DNA of 30,072 nt. Source: DATLYF01 sp035575095. Its GTDB lineage: Bacteria; Pseudomonadota; Gammaproteobacteria; Competibacterales; Competibacteraceae. The translations under genes were made by a program, and so were the position numbers. The stretch is taken from contig DATLYF010000046.1 of assembly GCA_035575095.1 (NCBI GenBank), positions 1 through 30,072 of the forward strand, in the 5' to 3' direction. How positions within the stretch are numbered: position 1 is the first letter of the stretch; each line of letters starts with the position of its first letter. Of this stretch, positions 7,711-16,011 are shown in pieces. Below the pieces are notes generated by a model. That model did not search any database. It saw nothing but the letters and a program-made list of their open reading frames with translations, and was not told the origin of the DNA.

Positions 7711-8712
7711 TCAGAAATCGTGCCGCATGCCCACCGAGAGGTTGTCGTACTCGGCGCCGAAGGGCAGGAAGCCGCCGCCGGTGGCAATCTCGTTATCGGC
7801 GTATTCGACGAACACCCGGGTGCGGCGACTGAAATTGTATTGCCAACCCAGCTTCCAGATGTCGAATTCGGTCTCGCTGCCGCGGTCGGCGACCGGGGCG
7901 TCGGTGTCGAGGCGGGCGTAGCCGGCGCGCAGGATGTTGTTGCCGAAGCGGTACTCGGCGGTGAGATCAGCCTCCCAGGGCTCGGAACTGCCGAGGTCGG
8001 CCTGCTGGTAAGTGGCGATCAGGTTGAGGTCGGCGAAGGCATAGCTGGCACTTGCCCCCCACAGGCTGTAGTCGGCGCTGCGGTTGTCGCGGTAGGCCAC
8101 GCCAGCCTTGAACGGGCCGCTCTGGTAGAGCAAGGCCAGGTCCCAGAGATCGACGTCGTCCTCCTCGGCAGGCGAGTCACCGCGCACCTGCCCGGTCAGG
8201 CCGCTGTCGCCGAGGGCATCGCTGTCCGGGGCCAGGGCCAGCTGCGCGCTGAAGCCGCGCCAATCGGGCGAGGCGTAGATCAGCGCGTTGGAAATGCGGT
8301 GAGGCTGGCCCAGGAAGTAGTAACCGATGGCGGTGTCGTCGCTGTTCCACACGTCGCTGAGACTGCCTACCGCGTTGTAGTAGGGCGACCATTGGCGGCC
8401 TAGGCTGAGGGCGCCGAAGCCGCCCTTGAGACCGACCCAGGCCAGACGCCCCTTGGTATTGCCGGTGTTGGCGGCGTCGACACCGAACTCGTACTGGTAG
8501 ACGGCGCTGAGCCCGCCACCCAGCTCCTCCGAGCCCTTCACCCCCAGGCGCGAGGCGTTGTCGCGCACGTCGGAATAGTCCTGATCGAGGGTCTGGTCGT
8601 CGATGTAATCGACGCTCAGGCGTAGCGAGCCGTACAGGGTGGTGTCGGCGTGGGCGGCGGCGGCCAGCGCGGCGGCCAGCGCGGCGCAGGCGATAGGCGA
8701 TGTCCTGGTCAT
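7711..8712 (-). CDS. Outer-membrane porin, Gram-negative trimeric type
   Basis: A 333-residue general porin forming a beta-barrel channel in the outer membrane. Residues 1-22 are an Ala-rich Sec signal peptide ending AAHA before DTTLYGSLRLSVDY, a very typical porin first strand. Conserved porin segments include SRLGVKGSEELGGGLSAVYQYEFGVD, GRLAWVGLKGGFGALSLGRQWSPYY, and alternating aromatic strands throughout. It ends in MRHDF, the terminal Phe recognised by the BAM machinery. AACGGAGAACC precedes the ATG at 8712. It is divergent from the arginine-type transporter, with the presumed ArgR site between them, so it may supply that transporter. Substrate selectivity cannot be read directly. Confidence 0.93.
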   Translation of the reverse strand: MTRTSPIACAALAAALAAAAHADTTLYGSLRLSVDYIDDQTLDQDYSDVRDNASRLGVKGSEELGGGLSAVYQYEFGVDAANTGNTKGRLAWVGLKGGFGALSLGRQWSPYYNAVGSLSDVWNSDDTAIGYYFLGQPHRISNALIYASPDWRGFSAQLALAPDSDALGDSGLTGQVRGDSPAEEDDVDLWDLALLYQSGPFKAGVAYRDNRSADYSLWGASASYAFADLNLIATYQQADLGSSEPWEADLTAEYRFGNNILRAGYARLDTDAPVADRGSETEFDIWKLGWQYNFSRRTRVFVEYADNEIATGGGFLPFGAEYDNLSVGMRHDF

Positions 8713-8819
8713 GGTTTGGGTTCTCCGTTGTCATGTCCGCGCCCGGCGGCGTGATGCCTACCAGGCAATCTAGACCAGCTTCGGCTCCGTGCAACCCGGA
8801 TGGACGGCACAACCGTCTT

Positions 8820-8861
8820 CCGGGGCCCGCTGTAACAAGTCGTCGCATTTTAGAAATGCCG
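8820..8861 (+). promoter_or_regulatory. Putative ArgR operator upstream of aotJ
   Basis: Two tandem 21-bp half-sites fit the Pseudomonas ArgR pattern TGTCGC-N8-AA-N5. The second is strong (CGTCGC at 8841-8846, N8, AA at 8855-8856), and the first keeps the AA at 8834-8835. The segment from 8821 matches the region upstream of astC (18851) at 27 of 41 positions without gaps, counted by eye, including the shared core GTCGCATT-N5-AATGC. It lies about 115 bp before aotJ and about 108 bp before the divergent porin gene. Confidence 0.65.
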
Positions 8862-8877
8862 TTACGGCTCGCGCCCT

Positions 8878-8883
8878 TACCAT
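8878..8883 (+). promoter_or_regulatory. Putative -10 element of the aot operon
   Basis: TACCAT matches TATAAT at 4 of 6 positions. It lies 17 bp after the AATGCC end of the ArgR site, exactly the spacing seen before astC. This would put the activator on the -35 region and give a leader of roughly 85 bases. Confidence 0.45.
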
Positions 8884-8975
8884 CGGCAGCCATGGATCGG
8901 GAGCGCAACTCTGACACGAAACGTTACCCCGGCCATTGCCACACATTAGAACACTGTATTTCCCCGGAGGAGATG

Positions 8976-9755
8976 ATGAAGAAACTCGCCCTGATCGGCC
9001 TGAGCGCGCTACTCGGCCTGAGCCCGGCCGCCTTCGCCGAGACCCCGAAGGAGCTGCGCGTGGGCCTGGAGGCCGCCTACGAACCCTTCACCTACAAGAC
9101 TGCCGACGGCCAGCTGACCGGCTTCGATGTCGATATCGCCAACGCCCTGTGCGAGGAGCTGCAGGTCAAATGCACCTTCGTCGAGCAGGACTGGAAGGGC
9201 ATCATCCCGGCGCTGAACGCCAAGAAGTACGATGCCATCATCTCCTCTATGTCCATCACCGAGGAGCGCAAGAAGGCGGTGGACTTCACCGAGAAGTACT
9301 ACAACACTCCGGCGCGGCTGGTGGCCAGGGCCGATGCCGGTCTCGACGGCAGTCCGACCGGCCTCAAGGGCAAGAAGATCGGCGTGCTCAAGGCATCCAC
9401 CCACGAGAAGTACGCGCAGAAGGCCTACGCCCCGGCCGGCGCCACCGTGGTGCCCTACGAGAGTACGCAGCAGGTTTACCTCGACATGGTGGCCGGACGC
9501 GTCGACGCCACCGTGGCCGACAGCGTGGAGGTCTCGGTGGGCTTCCTGAAGAAGCCGGAGGGCCAGGGCTTCGCTTTCGTCGGCGGACCGCTCCAGGACG
9601 AGGCCATCTTCGGCCAGGGCGCCGGCATCGCCGTGCGCAAGGGCGACACCGCGCTGCGCGACCGGCTCAATGCCGCCATCCAGGCCATCCGCGCCAACGG
9701 CAAGTACCAGGCCATTCAGGACAAGTATTTCGACTTCGACGTCTACGGCGGCTGA
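8976..9755 (+). CDS. aotJ: Periplasmic arginine/ornithine (basic amino acid)-binding protein of ABC transporter
   Basis: Captures a basic amino acid in the periplasm for the AotQMP importer. The product is 259 residues, typical for the HisJ/ArgT/LAO family. The signal peptide is 1-21 (cleavage after AAFA). Family landmarks are LRVGLEAAYEPFTYKTADGQLTGFDVDIANALCEEL at the mature N-terminus, EQDWKGIIPALNAKKYDAIISSMSIT, and a C-terminal NGKYQAIQDKYFDFDVYG. Two in-frame ATGs sit at 8973 and 8976. GGAGG at 8966-8970 gives 5-base spacing to 8976, so that one is chosen. First gene of aotJQMP-decarboxylase-argR. Family is sure; arginine/ornithine specificity rests on the linked argR and ast genes. Confidence 0.9.
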   Translation: MKKLALIGLSALLGLSPAAFAETPKELRVGLEAAYEPFTYKTADGQLTGFDVDIANALCEELQVKCTFVEQDWKGIIPALNAKKYDAIISSMSITEERKKAVDFTEKYYNTPARLVARADAGLDGSPTGLKGKKIGVLKASTHEKYAQKAYAPAGATVVPYESTQQVYLDMVAGRVDATVADSVEVSVGFLKKPEGQGFAFVGGPLQDEAIFGQGAGIAVRKGDTALRDRLNAAIQAIRANGKYQAIQDKYFDFDVYGG

Positions 9756-9787
9756 AGCGGCTATTCAAAGAGGAAAGGGGACATACC

Positions 9788-10480
9788 GTGTTCGACGGTT
9801 ACATCGGCCATATCCTCGACGGCGCCGTCATCACCCTGGAGGTCGCCTTCCTCTCCCTGCTGGTGGCGACCGGACTGGGCTTGCTCGGCGCGGCCCTGCG
9901 CCTGTCCCACAACCGCTGGCTGTCGCGCCTGAGCGCGTGGTATTGCATCACCATCCGCGGCATCCCCGACCTGGTGCTGATGCTGTTGTTCTTCTACGGC
10001 GGGCAGATCCTGGCCAACCAGGCTCTGGAGAAGCTGGGTCTGGGCGAGCGCTTCGCCTTCGACCAGTTCATCTCCGGTGTAGCTACCCTCGGCTTTATCT
10101 ATGGCGCCTATCTCAGCGAAACCTTCCGCGGCGCCATCCTGGCGGTGCCGCGCGGTCAGGCTGAGGCCGGCCAGGCCTACGGCATGAACAAGTACCAGGT
10201 ATTCTTCGGCATCGTCCTGCCGCAGATGATCCGCTTGGCCTTGCCCGGCTACACCAACAACTGGCTGGTGATGACCAAGGCCTCGGCGCTGGTCTCGGTG
10301 ATCGGCTTGCAGGATATGATGTACCGCGCCAAGGAAGCCGGCTCCGCCACCCGCGAGCCCTTCACCTATCTGTTGCTGGCCGGCGCCGTCTACCTGGCCA
10401 TCACCAGCGTCTCGCTGCTGCTGGTGAAGTGGGCCGAGAAGCGCTACTCGGTCGGCGTGCGCCTGGGGGAGGTGAGCTGA
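9788..10480 (+). CDS. aotQ: Arginine/ornithine ABC transporter permease AotQ
   Basis: One of two inner-membrane permeases of the polar amino acid uptake family (HisQ/ArtQ type), 230 residues. The N-terminal segment ILDGAVITLEVAFLSLLVATGLGLLGA and IRGIPDLVLMLLFFYGG are characteristic. The EAA loop, which contacts the ATPase, reads QAEAGQAYGMNKYQVFFGIVLPQM. Five hydrophobic spans are visible. Start choice: the GTG at 9788 has GAGGAAAGGGG upstream and gives the family N-terminus VFDGYIGHIL; no ATG fits. The stop overlaps the aotM start (TGATG). Basic amino acid specificity is inferred from the operon. Confidence 0.9.
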   Translation: MFDGYIGHILDGAVITLEVAFLSLLVATGLGLLGAALRLSHNRWLSRLSAWYCITIRGIPDLVLMLLFFYGGQILANQALEKLGLGERFAFDQFISGVATLGFIYGAYLSETFRGAILAVPRGQAEAGQAYGMNKYQVFFGIVLPQMIRLALPGYTNNWLVMTKASALVSVIGLQDMMYRAKEAGSATREPFTYLLLAGAVYLAITSVSLLLVKWAEKRYSVGVRLGEVS

Positions 10481-11178
10481 TGGACTTCACCATCATCGTC
10501 GAGCGCGACATCCTGGCGTTGTTTCTGCAAGGGCTGCTGACCACCCTGAAGCTGCTGGGCATCTCTCTTGCCTTCGGCCTGCTGATCTCCATTCCCCTGG
10601 CGGTGCTGCGCGTGTCGCGTCATCCGCTGCTGGCCTGGCCGGTGTGGGCCTACACTTACATCCTGCGCGGCACGCCCATGCTGCTGCAGCTTTATCTGAT
10701 CTACTATGGGCTGTCGCAGTTCGCCGCAATCCGCGAGAGCTTCGCCTGGCCCTGGCTGAGCGATGCCACCTTCTGCACCGCCCTGGCCTTCATCCTCAAC
10801 ACCAGCGCCTACACCACCGAGCTCATCGCCGGGGCGCTGCGCAACATCCCCCACGGCGAGATCGAGGCGGCGCGCAGCTACGGCATGAGCAAGCGGCAGA
10901 TGTACCGTCACGTGCTGCTGCCGGCGGCGCTGCGCCGCTCGCTGCCGGCCTACAGCAACGAGGTGCTGATGATGCTGCACGGCACGTCGCTGGCCAGCAC
11001 GGTGACGCTCCTGGACCTCACCGCCGCCGCCGACCGGGTCTATGCCACCTACTACATGCCCTTCGAGCCCTTCGTCACCGCGGGGCTGCTCTATCTCGCC
11101 CTGACCCTGGTGCTGCTGCGGCTGTTCTGGCTCGCCGAGCGGCGCTGGCTGGCCTATCTGCAGCCGAGAGGCGCGTAG
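10480..11178 (+). CDS. aotM: Arginine/ornithine ABC transporter permease AotM
   Basis: Second permease of the importer (HisM/ArtM type), 232 residues with five predicted membrane spans. LRGTPMLLQLYLIYYGLSQF and the EAA loop EIEAARSYGMSKRQMYRHVLLP identify the family. The product begins MDFTIIVERDILALFLQGLLTTLKLL. The ATG at 10480 overlaps the aotQ stop by one base, with GGGGGAGGTG upstream. The two permeases probably form a heterodimer energised by AotP. Confidence 0.92.
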   Translation: MDFTIIVERDILALFLQGLLTTLKLLGISLAFGLLISIPLAVLRVSRHPLLAWPVWAYTYILRGTPMLLQLYLIYYGLSQFAAIRESFAWPWLSDATFCTALAFILNTSAYTTELIAGALRNIPHGEIEAARSYGMSKRQMYRHVLLPAALRRSLPAYSNEVLMMLHGTSLASTVTLLDLTAAADRVYATYYMPFEPFVTAGLLYLALTLVLLRLFWLAERRWLAYLQPRGA

Positions 11179-11204
11179 AGCGCCGTATGATCGAGGAACA
11201 CGCG

Positions 11205-12026
11205 ATGAACGCACATGCATTGGGCACGCCCGCTTCCCCCGATGCCACTCGGCCCGCCCCCGCCCACAAGCTTGAAGTCACCGACCTGCACAAGCGCTAC
11301 GGCCCGGTGGAGGTGCTCAAAGGCGTGTCGCTGACCGCCCACGCCGGTGACGTGATCAGCCTCATCGGCTCCTCCGGCTCCGGCAAGAGCACCTTTTTGC
11401 GCTGCATCAACCTGCTCGAGCAGCCCCATGCCGGGCGCATCGTCGTGGCCGGCGAGGAACTCAGGCTAGTGCCCGGCCGCGACGGCGCCCTCAAGGCCGC
11501 CGACTCGCAGCAGTTGCAGCGCATCCGCGCCAAGCTCGCCATGGTGTTCCAGAGCTTCAATCTGTGGGCGCACATGACGGTGCTGGAGAACGTCACCAAG
11601 GCGCCGATCCAGGTGCTGGGGGTAGCCAAGGAAGAGGCGCTGGCCCGCGCCCGCCACTATCTTGAGAAGGTAGGGCTGAAGAACATCGAGGACCGTTATC
11701 CGGCGCACCTCTCCGGCGGCCAGCAACAGCGCGTGGCCATCGCCCGGGCGCTGGCCATGGAGCCGGAGGTGATGCTGTTCGACGAGCCCACCAGCGCGCT
11801 CGACCCGGAGCTGGTGGGGGAGGTCCTCAAGGTGATGCGGGATCTGGCCGAGGAAGGGCGCACCATGATCGTGGTCACCCACGAGATGGGCTTTGCCCGC
11901 GAGGTCTCGAACCACGTGATCTTCCTGCACCAGGGCCGCATCGAGGAGCAGGGCGATCCGCGGCAGGTACTGACCGATCCTCAGAGCGAGCGGCTGCGGC
12001 AGTTCATCTCGGGGCGGTTGAAGTGA
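11205..12026 (+). CDS. aotP: Arginine/ornithine ABC transporter ATP-binding protein AotP
   Basis: Cytoplasmic ATPase that powers the AotQM permease, 273 residues. All ABC motifs are intact: Walker A GSSGSGKST (55-63), Q-loop Gln116 in VFQSFNLW, signature LSGGQQQR (169-176), Walker B VMLFDE (189-194), D-loop SALD and switch His226 in VVTHEMGFA. The sequence follows HisP/GlnQ, including the extended segment around LRLVPGRDGALKAADSQQL that is typical of basic amino acid ATPases. Start choice: the ATG at 11205 has GAGGA 7 bases upstream; an in-frame ATG at 11187 adds six residues and has no such site. In Pseudomonas the aot operon also has aotO, which is not seen here. Confidence 0.93.
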   Translation: MNAHALGTPASPDATRPAPAHKLEVTDLHKRYGPVEVLKGVSLTAHAGDVISLIGSSGSGKSTFLRCINLLEQPHAGRIVVAGEELRLVPGRDGALKAADSQQLQRIRAKLAMVFQSFNLWAHMTVLENVTKAPIQVLGVAKEEALARARHYLEKVGLKNIEDRYPAHLSGGQQQRVAIARALAMEPEVMLFDEPTSALDPELVGEVLKVMRDLAEEGRTMIVVTHEMGFAREVSNHVIFLHQGRIEEQGDPRQVLTDPQSERLRQFISGRLK

Positions 12027-12130
12027 TGCCGGCCTGGTCCGAGCGCCGGCCGCATGGGGTGGCGGGATGAGCGCGGCGCGGTCGTCCGGGGAGAGACGTG
12101 GCACACGGTGGCTCACAGCGGGAGGCCGAC

Positions 12131-14899
12131 ATGAAGCGCAGGCACAAGAGAGAGCGTGGGCGGGATGGCGTTTCCCTGAACGTCTACCACAGCGTCTGGC
12201 AGTTGCGGACCGATGGCTGGAATCACCTCAAGGACAACACCGGCCGTCTAGCCGATGCGCTCGCCCAGGGGCGTGATGCCGAGGGCTTCAGGCGCCAGGT
12301 AGCCGAGGGCCTGGCGCTGCTCGAACCGATCGAGAGCTACTGGGCCTTTCCGGGCCGGCAGGTATTCCACAGTCTGCAGGAGCTGTTCGAATCCGGCGAC
12401 TATGAAACTCTGACCCGCAAGGTGGCCCGCATCAACCGGGCGCTGGTCAGCCACTCCTACCGGCGCGGTGGCGTGCCGCTGCTCGAGGAAGAGGAGCACG
12501 AGGAAGAGGAGAGAGCCCTGGAGGAGCAGGGCGAGGTGCGCCCCTACTTCGAAGTGCTGGTGGTGGACGAGATCTCGCCCCAGGAGGAGGAGCGGCTCAA
12601 GGCCGGCCTGCGCCGGATGCGGCGCCCCGAGGACAAGTTCATCTATGAGGTCGTCGTCGTGCCGAGCTTCGAGGACGCCCTCATCGCGGTGCTGTTCAAC
12701 TTCAATCTGCAGGCCTGCGTCATCCGCTACGGCTTTCCTTTCAAGTCCCAGTATCGGCTCGAGATCCTGCGGCAATTGCTGGAAGGGATCGAAGAGCGGG
12801 GACTCGAGCACCTCTCGGAGAGCGAACGCGGGCCGCTGCTGGGCGCAAAGATCGCGGAACTGCGGCCGGAACTCGACCTGTATCTGGTGACCGACGTTTC
12901 CGTCGAGGACATCGCCGGCAAGCTGTGCCGCAACTTCAACCGCGTCTTCTATCGCCAGGAAGACTATCTGGAGCTGGATCTGAGCATCCTGCGGGGCGTC
13001 AACGACCGTTACCAGACCCCGTTCTTCACAGCGCTCAAGGAATACAGCCGGCAGCCGACTGGCGTGTTCCACGCCCTGCCCATCTCGCGCGGCAAATCCA
13101 TCGTCAAGTCCAACTGGATCCAGGACATGGCCCAGTTCTACGGGCTCAACATCTTCCTGGCGGAGACCTCGGCCACCTCCGGCGGACTGGATTCGCTGCT
13201 CGATCCCACCGGGCCGATCAAGCAGGCGCAGGAGCTGGCGGCCCGGGCCTTCGGCGCGCGGCAGACATTCTTCGTCACCAACGGCACCTCGACCGCCAAC
13301 AAGATCGTGGTACAGGCGGTGGTGCAGCCGGGCGATGTGGTGCTGGTCGATCGCAACTGTCACAAGTCCCACCACTACGGCCTGGTGCTGGCGGGGGCGC
13401 AGGTGGTCTATCTCGACTCCTACCCGCTCGACGAATACTCCATGTACGGCGCGGTGCCGCTCAAGGAGATCAAGCGCACGCTGCTCGAGTACCGCCGCGC
13501 CGACAGGCTGGATCGGGTCAAGCTGCTGCTGCTCACCAACTGCACCTTCGACGGCATCGTCTATGACGTCGAGCGGGTCATGGAGGAGTGCCTGGCCATC
13601 AAACCCGATCTGGTCTTTCTGTGGGACGAGGCGTGGTTCGCCTTCGCCGGTTTCCATCCCACCTATCGGCGGCGTACGGCGATGGCCGCCGCCGCGCGCC
13701 TGCGCGAGCGCTACCGCAGTGCCGAATACCGCAAGCGCTACGACACCTTCCGCGAGACCTTCGGCGCGAAGGATGCCGAGGCTGAGCAGACCTGGCTGGA
13801 GACGCGCTTGCTGCCGGATCCCGAGCGGGCGCGTATCCGCGTCTACGCCACTCAGTCCACCCACAAGACCCTGACTGCGCTGCGCCAGGGCTCGATGATC
13901 CACATCTTCGATCAGGACTTCAAACACAAGGTCGAGGAGGCCTTCCACGAGGCCTACATGACCCATACCTCGACCTCGCCCAACTACCAGATCCTGGCCT
14001 CGCTCGACGTCGGCCGGCGTCAGGTGGAACTGGAAGGCTATGAGCTGGTGCAGAAGCAGGTGGAGCTGGCCATGGCCCTGCGCGAGCGCGTGGCGAGTCA
14101 CCCGCTGCTGCGCAAGTACTTCCGTTTCCTGACCATCGAGGAGCTGATCCCGGCCGACTACCGGCCATCCGGCATCGAGGCTTACTACAGCCTGGAGAAC
14201 GGCTGGTCGCGAATGGAACAGGCCTGGCGCAGCGATGAGTTCGTGCTCGATCCCAGCCGTCTCACCCTCTATATCGGCCCGACCGGTATCGACGGTGACA
14301 CCTTCAAGCACGACTATCTGATGGACAAGTATGGCATCCAGATCAACAAGACCTCGCGCAACACCGTGCTGTTCATGACCAACATCGGCACCACGCGCAG
14401 CTCCGTGGCCTATCTCATCGAAGTGCTGGTCAAGATCGCCCAGGAGCTGGACGATCAGGTGGAAGACCTGAGTCCGGCGCAGCGGCAGCTGCATCAGCGC
14501 CAGGTCGCCGCGCTCATCCAGGACCTGCCGCCGCTGCCCAACTTCAGCTATTTCCACACCAGCTTCCGGCCCGAAGGGGATGCCCGCGAGGGTGATTTGC
14601 GCAAGGCCTTCTTCATGGCTTACGACGAAAGCCTGTGCGAATACCTCAAGCTGCAGGACCTGCACAAACATATCGTCGCCGGCCGGGAGGTGGTCTCGGC
14701 GATGTTCGTGATCCCCTATCCGCCGGGCTTCCCGATCCTGGTGCCCGGGCAGGTGATCAGCCAGGACATCCTGGCGTTCATGCAGGCCCTCGACACGCGC
14801 GAGATCCATGGCTATCGGCCAGAGCTCGGCTTTCGCGTCTTCACCGAAGCCGCCCTGAGCGCCGTGCATCCGGTGCAGCAGGCCGTCGCCGCCTCCTGA
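12131..14899 (+). CDS. PLP-dependent Orn/Lys/Arg decarboxylase, large form
   Basis: Fold-type I decarboxylase of the ornithine/lysine/arginine group; expected to convert a basic amino acid to the amine plus CO2 (arginine to agmatine, for example). The product is 922 residues, longer than the roughly 710-750 of E. coli inducible enzymes. An N-terminal extension of about 135 residues ends in a Glu-rich run (119-132, LLEEEEHEEEERALEE), followed by a response-regulator-like wing domain (FEVLVVDEISP onward). The PLP domain has TFFVTNGTSTANKIV, DRNCHKSHHYG, LVFLWDEAWFAF and the PLP lysine Lys579 in TQSTHKTL. The ATG at 12131 has GGAGG 5 bases upstream. It lies between aotP and argR, so arginine is the leading substrate, but lysine or ornithine cannot be excluded. 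Confidence 0.9.
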   Translation: MKRRHKRERGRDGVSLNVYHSVWQLRTDGWNHLKDNTGRLADALAQGRDAEGFRRQVAEGLALLEPIESYWAFPGRQVFHSLQELFESGDYETLTRKVARINRALVSHSYRRGGVPLLEEEEHEEEERALEEQGEVRPYFEVLVVDEISPQEEERLKAGLRRMRRPEDKFIYEVVVVPSFEDALIAVLFNFNLQACVIRYGFPFKSQYRLEILRQLLEGIEERGLEHLSESERGPLLGAKIAELRPELDLYLVTDVSVEDIAGKLCRNFNRVFYRQEDYLELDLSILRGVNDRYQTPFFTALKEYSRQPTGVFHALPISRGKSIVKSNWIQDMAQFYGLNIFLAETSATSGGLDSLLDPTGPIKQAQELAARAFGARQTFFVTNGTSTANKIVVQAVVQPGDVVLVDRNCHKSHHYGLVLAGAQVVYLDSYPLDEYSMYGAVPLKEIKRTLLEYRRADRLDRVKLLLLTNCTFDGIVYDVERVMEECLAIKPDLVFLWDEAWFAFAGFHPTYRRRTAMAAAARLRERYRSAEYRKRYDTFRETFGAKDAEAEQTWLETRLLPDPERARIRVYATQSTHKTLTALRQGSMIHIFDQDFKHKVEEAFHEAYMTHTSTSPNYQILASLDVGRRQVELEGYELVQKQVELAMALRERVASHPLLRKYFRFLTIEELIPADYRPSGIEAYYSLENGWSRMEQAWRSDEFVLDPSRLTLYIGPTGIDGDTFKHDYLMDKYGIQINKTSRNTVLFMTNIGTTRSSVAYLIEVLVKIAQELDDQVEDLSPAQRQLHQRQVAALIQDLPPLPNFSYFHTSFRPEGDAREGDLRKAFFMAYDESLCEYLKLQDLHKHIVAGREVVSAMFVIPYPPGFPILVPGQVISQDILAFMQALDTREIHGYRPELGFRVFTEAALSAVHPVQQAVAAS

Positions 14900-14905
14900 G
14901 CGCGC

Positions 14906-15901
14906 ATGTACCGCTACGAAGACCGTCCCCAGACCCGCGTCCTGGCCGTGTTGCTGCTGCCCGGCTGCAGTCCGGCCGAGGTGGGGCTGCTCGCAGACGG
15001 TGTCGAGGCCGCCAATCGCCTGGGCGAGGGCGAGCTGTACCGGCTGCGCCTGCTCTCCGCCGACGGTGGCCCGGTCGCCGGCCGCCAGGGCCGGCTGTTG
15101 ACGGTGGACGGTCGCTTCGATCCGCGCGATGACTGCGATCTGCTGCTGCTGTGCGCCGGCGAAACGCCGCCGGAACGCACCGTGGGCGATCCGCTGCTGG
15201 CGGCGCTGGTGCAGGCCGCCGACTGCCGCCGGATACTGGCCGGGAGCGACGCCGGCGGCTTCTGGCTGGCCCAGGCCGGGCTGCTCAACGGCTATCGGGC
15301 CACGGTGCACTGGTCACGGCTGGAGGCGTTCCAGGCCCGCTATGCCCAAGTGAGCGTCTCCAACCGTCTGTTCGAGGCTGACCGCGACCGCCTCACCTGC
15401 GGCGGCGGGGTGGCGGTGGCCGATCTGTTCCTGTACTGGCTGGCCGGACAGTACGGCGCCGAGCTGGCGGCGGCGGTGGCCGATCACCTGCTGATCGAGC
15501 GCATCCGCGGCCGCGACGAGCAGCAGCGCATCCCCCTCAAGAACCAGATCGGTGCCTTCCAGCCGAAGCTGCTCAAGGCGGTGCAGCTCATGGAGGTCAA
15601 CCTGGAGGAGCCGCTCACCACCGATCAGATCGCCGAGCGGGTATGCGTCTCCCGCCGCCAACTGGAGCGGCTGTTCAAGCAGTATCTGAACAGCGTACCC
15701 TCCCAGTACTACCTGGAACTGCGCCTCAACAAGGCCCGCCACAAGCTGCGCCACAGCAGCGAGTCCATCATCCAGATCGGCCTGTCCTGCGGCTTCTCCT
15801 CCGGGCCGCATTTCTCCAGCGCCTACCGCAACCACTTCGGCGTGACGCCGCGCGACGATCGGCGGCGGGCGCTGCTGGGGCGAGGTGGCGAGGGTGGCTG
15901 A
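14906..15901 (+). CDS. argR: ArgR-like AraC-family regulator (DJ-1/GATase-like sensor plus HTH)
   Basis: A 331-residue transcription factor of the GlxA/CdhR/ArgR branch. A class-I glutamine-amidotransferase-like sensor domain covers about residues 10-195 (LLLPGCSPAEVGLLADGVEAAN, AGSDAGGFWLAQAGLLNGYRATVHW). The AraC DNA-binding domain covers about 225-320 (LEEPLTTDQIAERVCVSRRQLERLFKQYL, and IIQIGLSCGFSSGPHFSSAYRNHFGVTPR). It begins 6 bases after the decarboxylase and ends the aot operon, as argR does in Pseudomonas. The two predicted operators (8820-8861 and 18850-18891) match the ArgR consensus, which supports its role as the arginine-responsive activator of uptake and the ast pathway. It is unrelated to the E. 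coli ArgR repressor. Confidence 0.88.
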   Translation: MYRYEDRPQTRVLAVLLLPGCSPAEVGLLADGVEAANRLGEGELYRLRLLSADGGPVAGRQGRLLTVDGRFDPRDDCDLLLLCAGETPPERTVGDPLLAALVQAADCRRILAGSDAGGFWLAQAGLLNGYRATVHWSRLEAFQARYAQVSVSNRLFEADRDRLTCGGGVAVADLFLYWLAGQYGAELAAAVADHLLIERIRGRDEQQRIPLKNQIGAFQPKLLKAVQLMEVNLEEPLTTDQIAERVCVSRRQLERLFKQYLNSVPSQYYLELRLNKARHKLRHSSESIIQIGLSCGFSSGPHFSSAYRNHFGVTPRDDRRRALLGRGGEGG

Positions 15902-15910
15902 TAGGCGGCC

Positions 15911-15933
15911 AGGTCGTTTCAGCAGATCGACCT
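15911..15933. repeat. Inverted repeat after argR
   Basis: AGGTCG (15911-15916) and CGACCT (15928-15933) are a perfect inverted pair with an 11-base spacer, just downstream of the argR stop. CGACCT recurs at 15978-15983. It may be part of an argR 3' hairpin or of an operator. Confidence 0.35.
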
Positions 15934-15940
15934 CAGCGGT

Positions 15941-16011
15941 AGGGGGATTATTCGCGTACGCCGATGCGATTTGTCGTCGACCTGTAGTCCCAGGATCGGG
16001 ACAATCCCCCT
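15941..16011. repeat. Long inverted repeat between argR and fructokinase
   Basis: AGGGGGATT (15941-15949) is exactly complementary to AATCCCCCT (16003-16011), with 53 bases between the arms. Nested inside is GTCCC (15987-15991) with GGGAC (15998-16002). The whole would fold into a branched or long-stem structure in the 189-base argR-fructokinase gap. Its role (terminator, leader regulation, operator) is not clear. Confidence 0.4.

Noticed and set aside
8955..8960. TGTATT as a -10 for aotJ with TTGCCA at 8936
   Set aside because: The spacing is only 13 bp and it would sit on the ribosome binding site; the ArgR-linked -10 at 8878 fits better.
12027..12130. GCCGGC repeats between aotP and the decarboxylase as a terminator
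   Set aside because: The stem needs bulges and no T-run follows; the genes are probably co-transcribed.
12248..15310. 1020-codon minus-strand open frame opposite the decarboxylase
   Set aside because: It is antisense to a gene with clear PLP-decarboxylase motifs, is rich in Gln/His/Arg/Gly without any recognisable domain, and arises from the GC-rich codon pattern.
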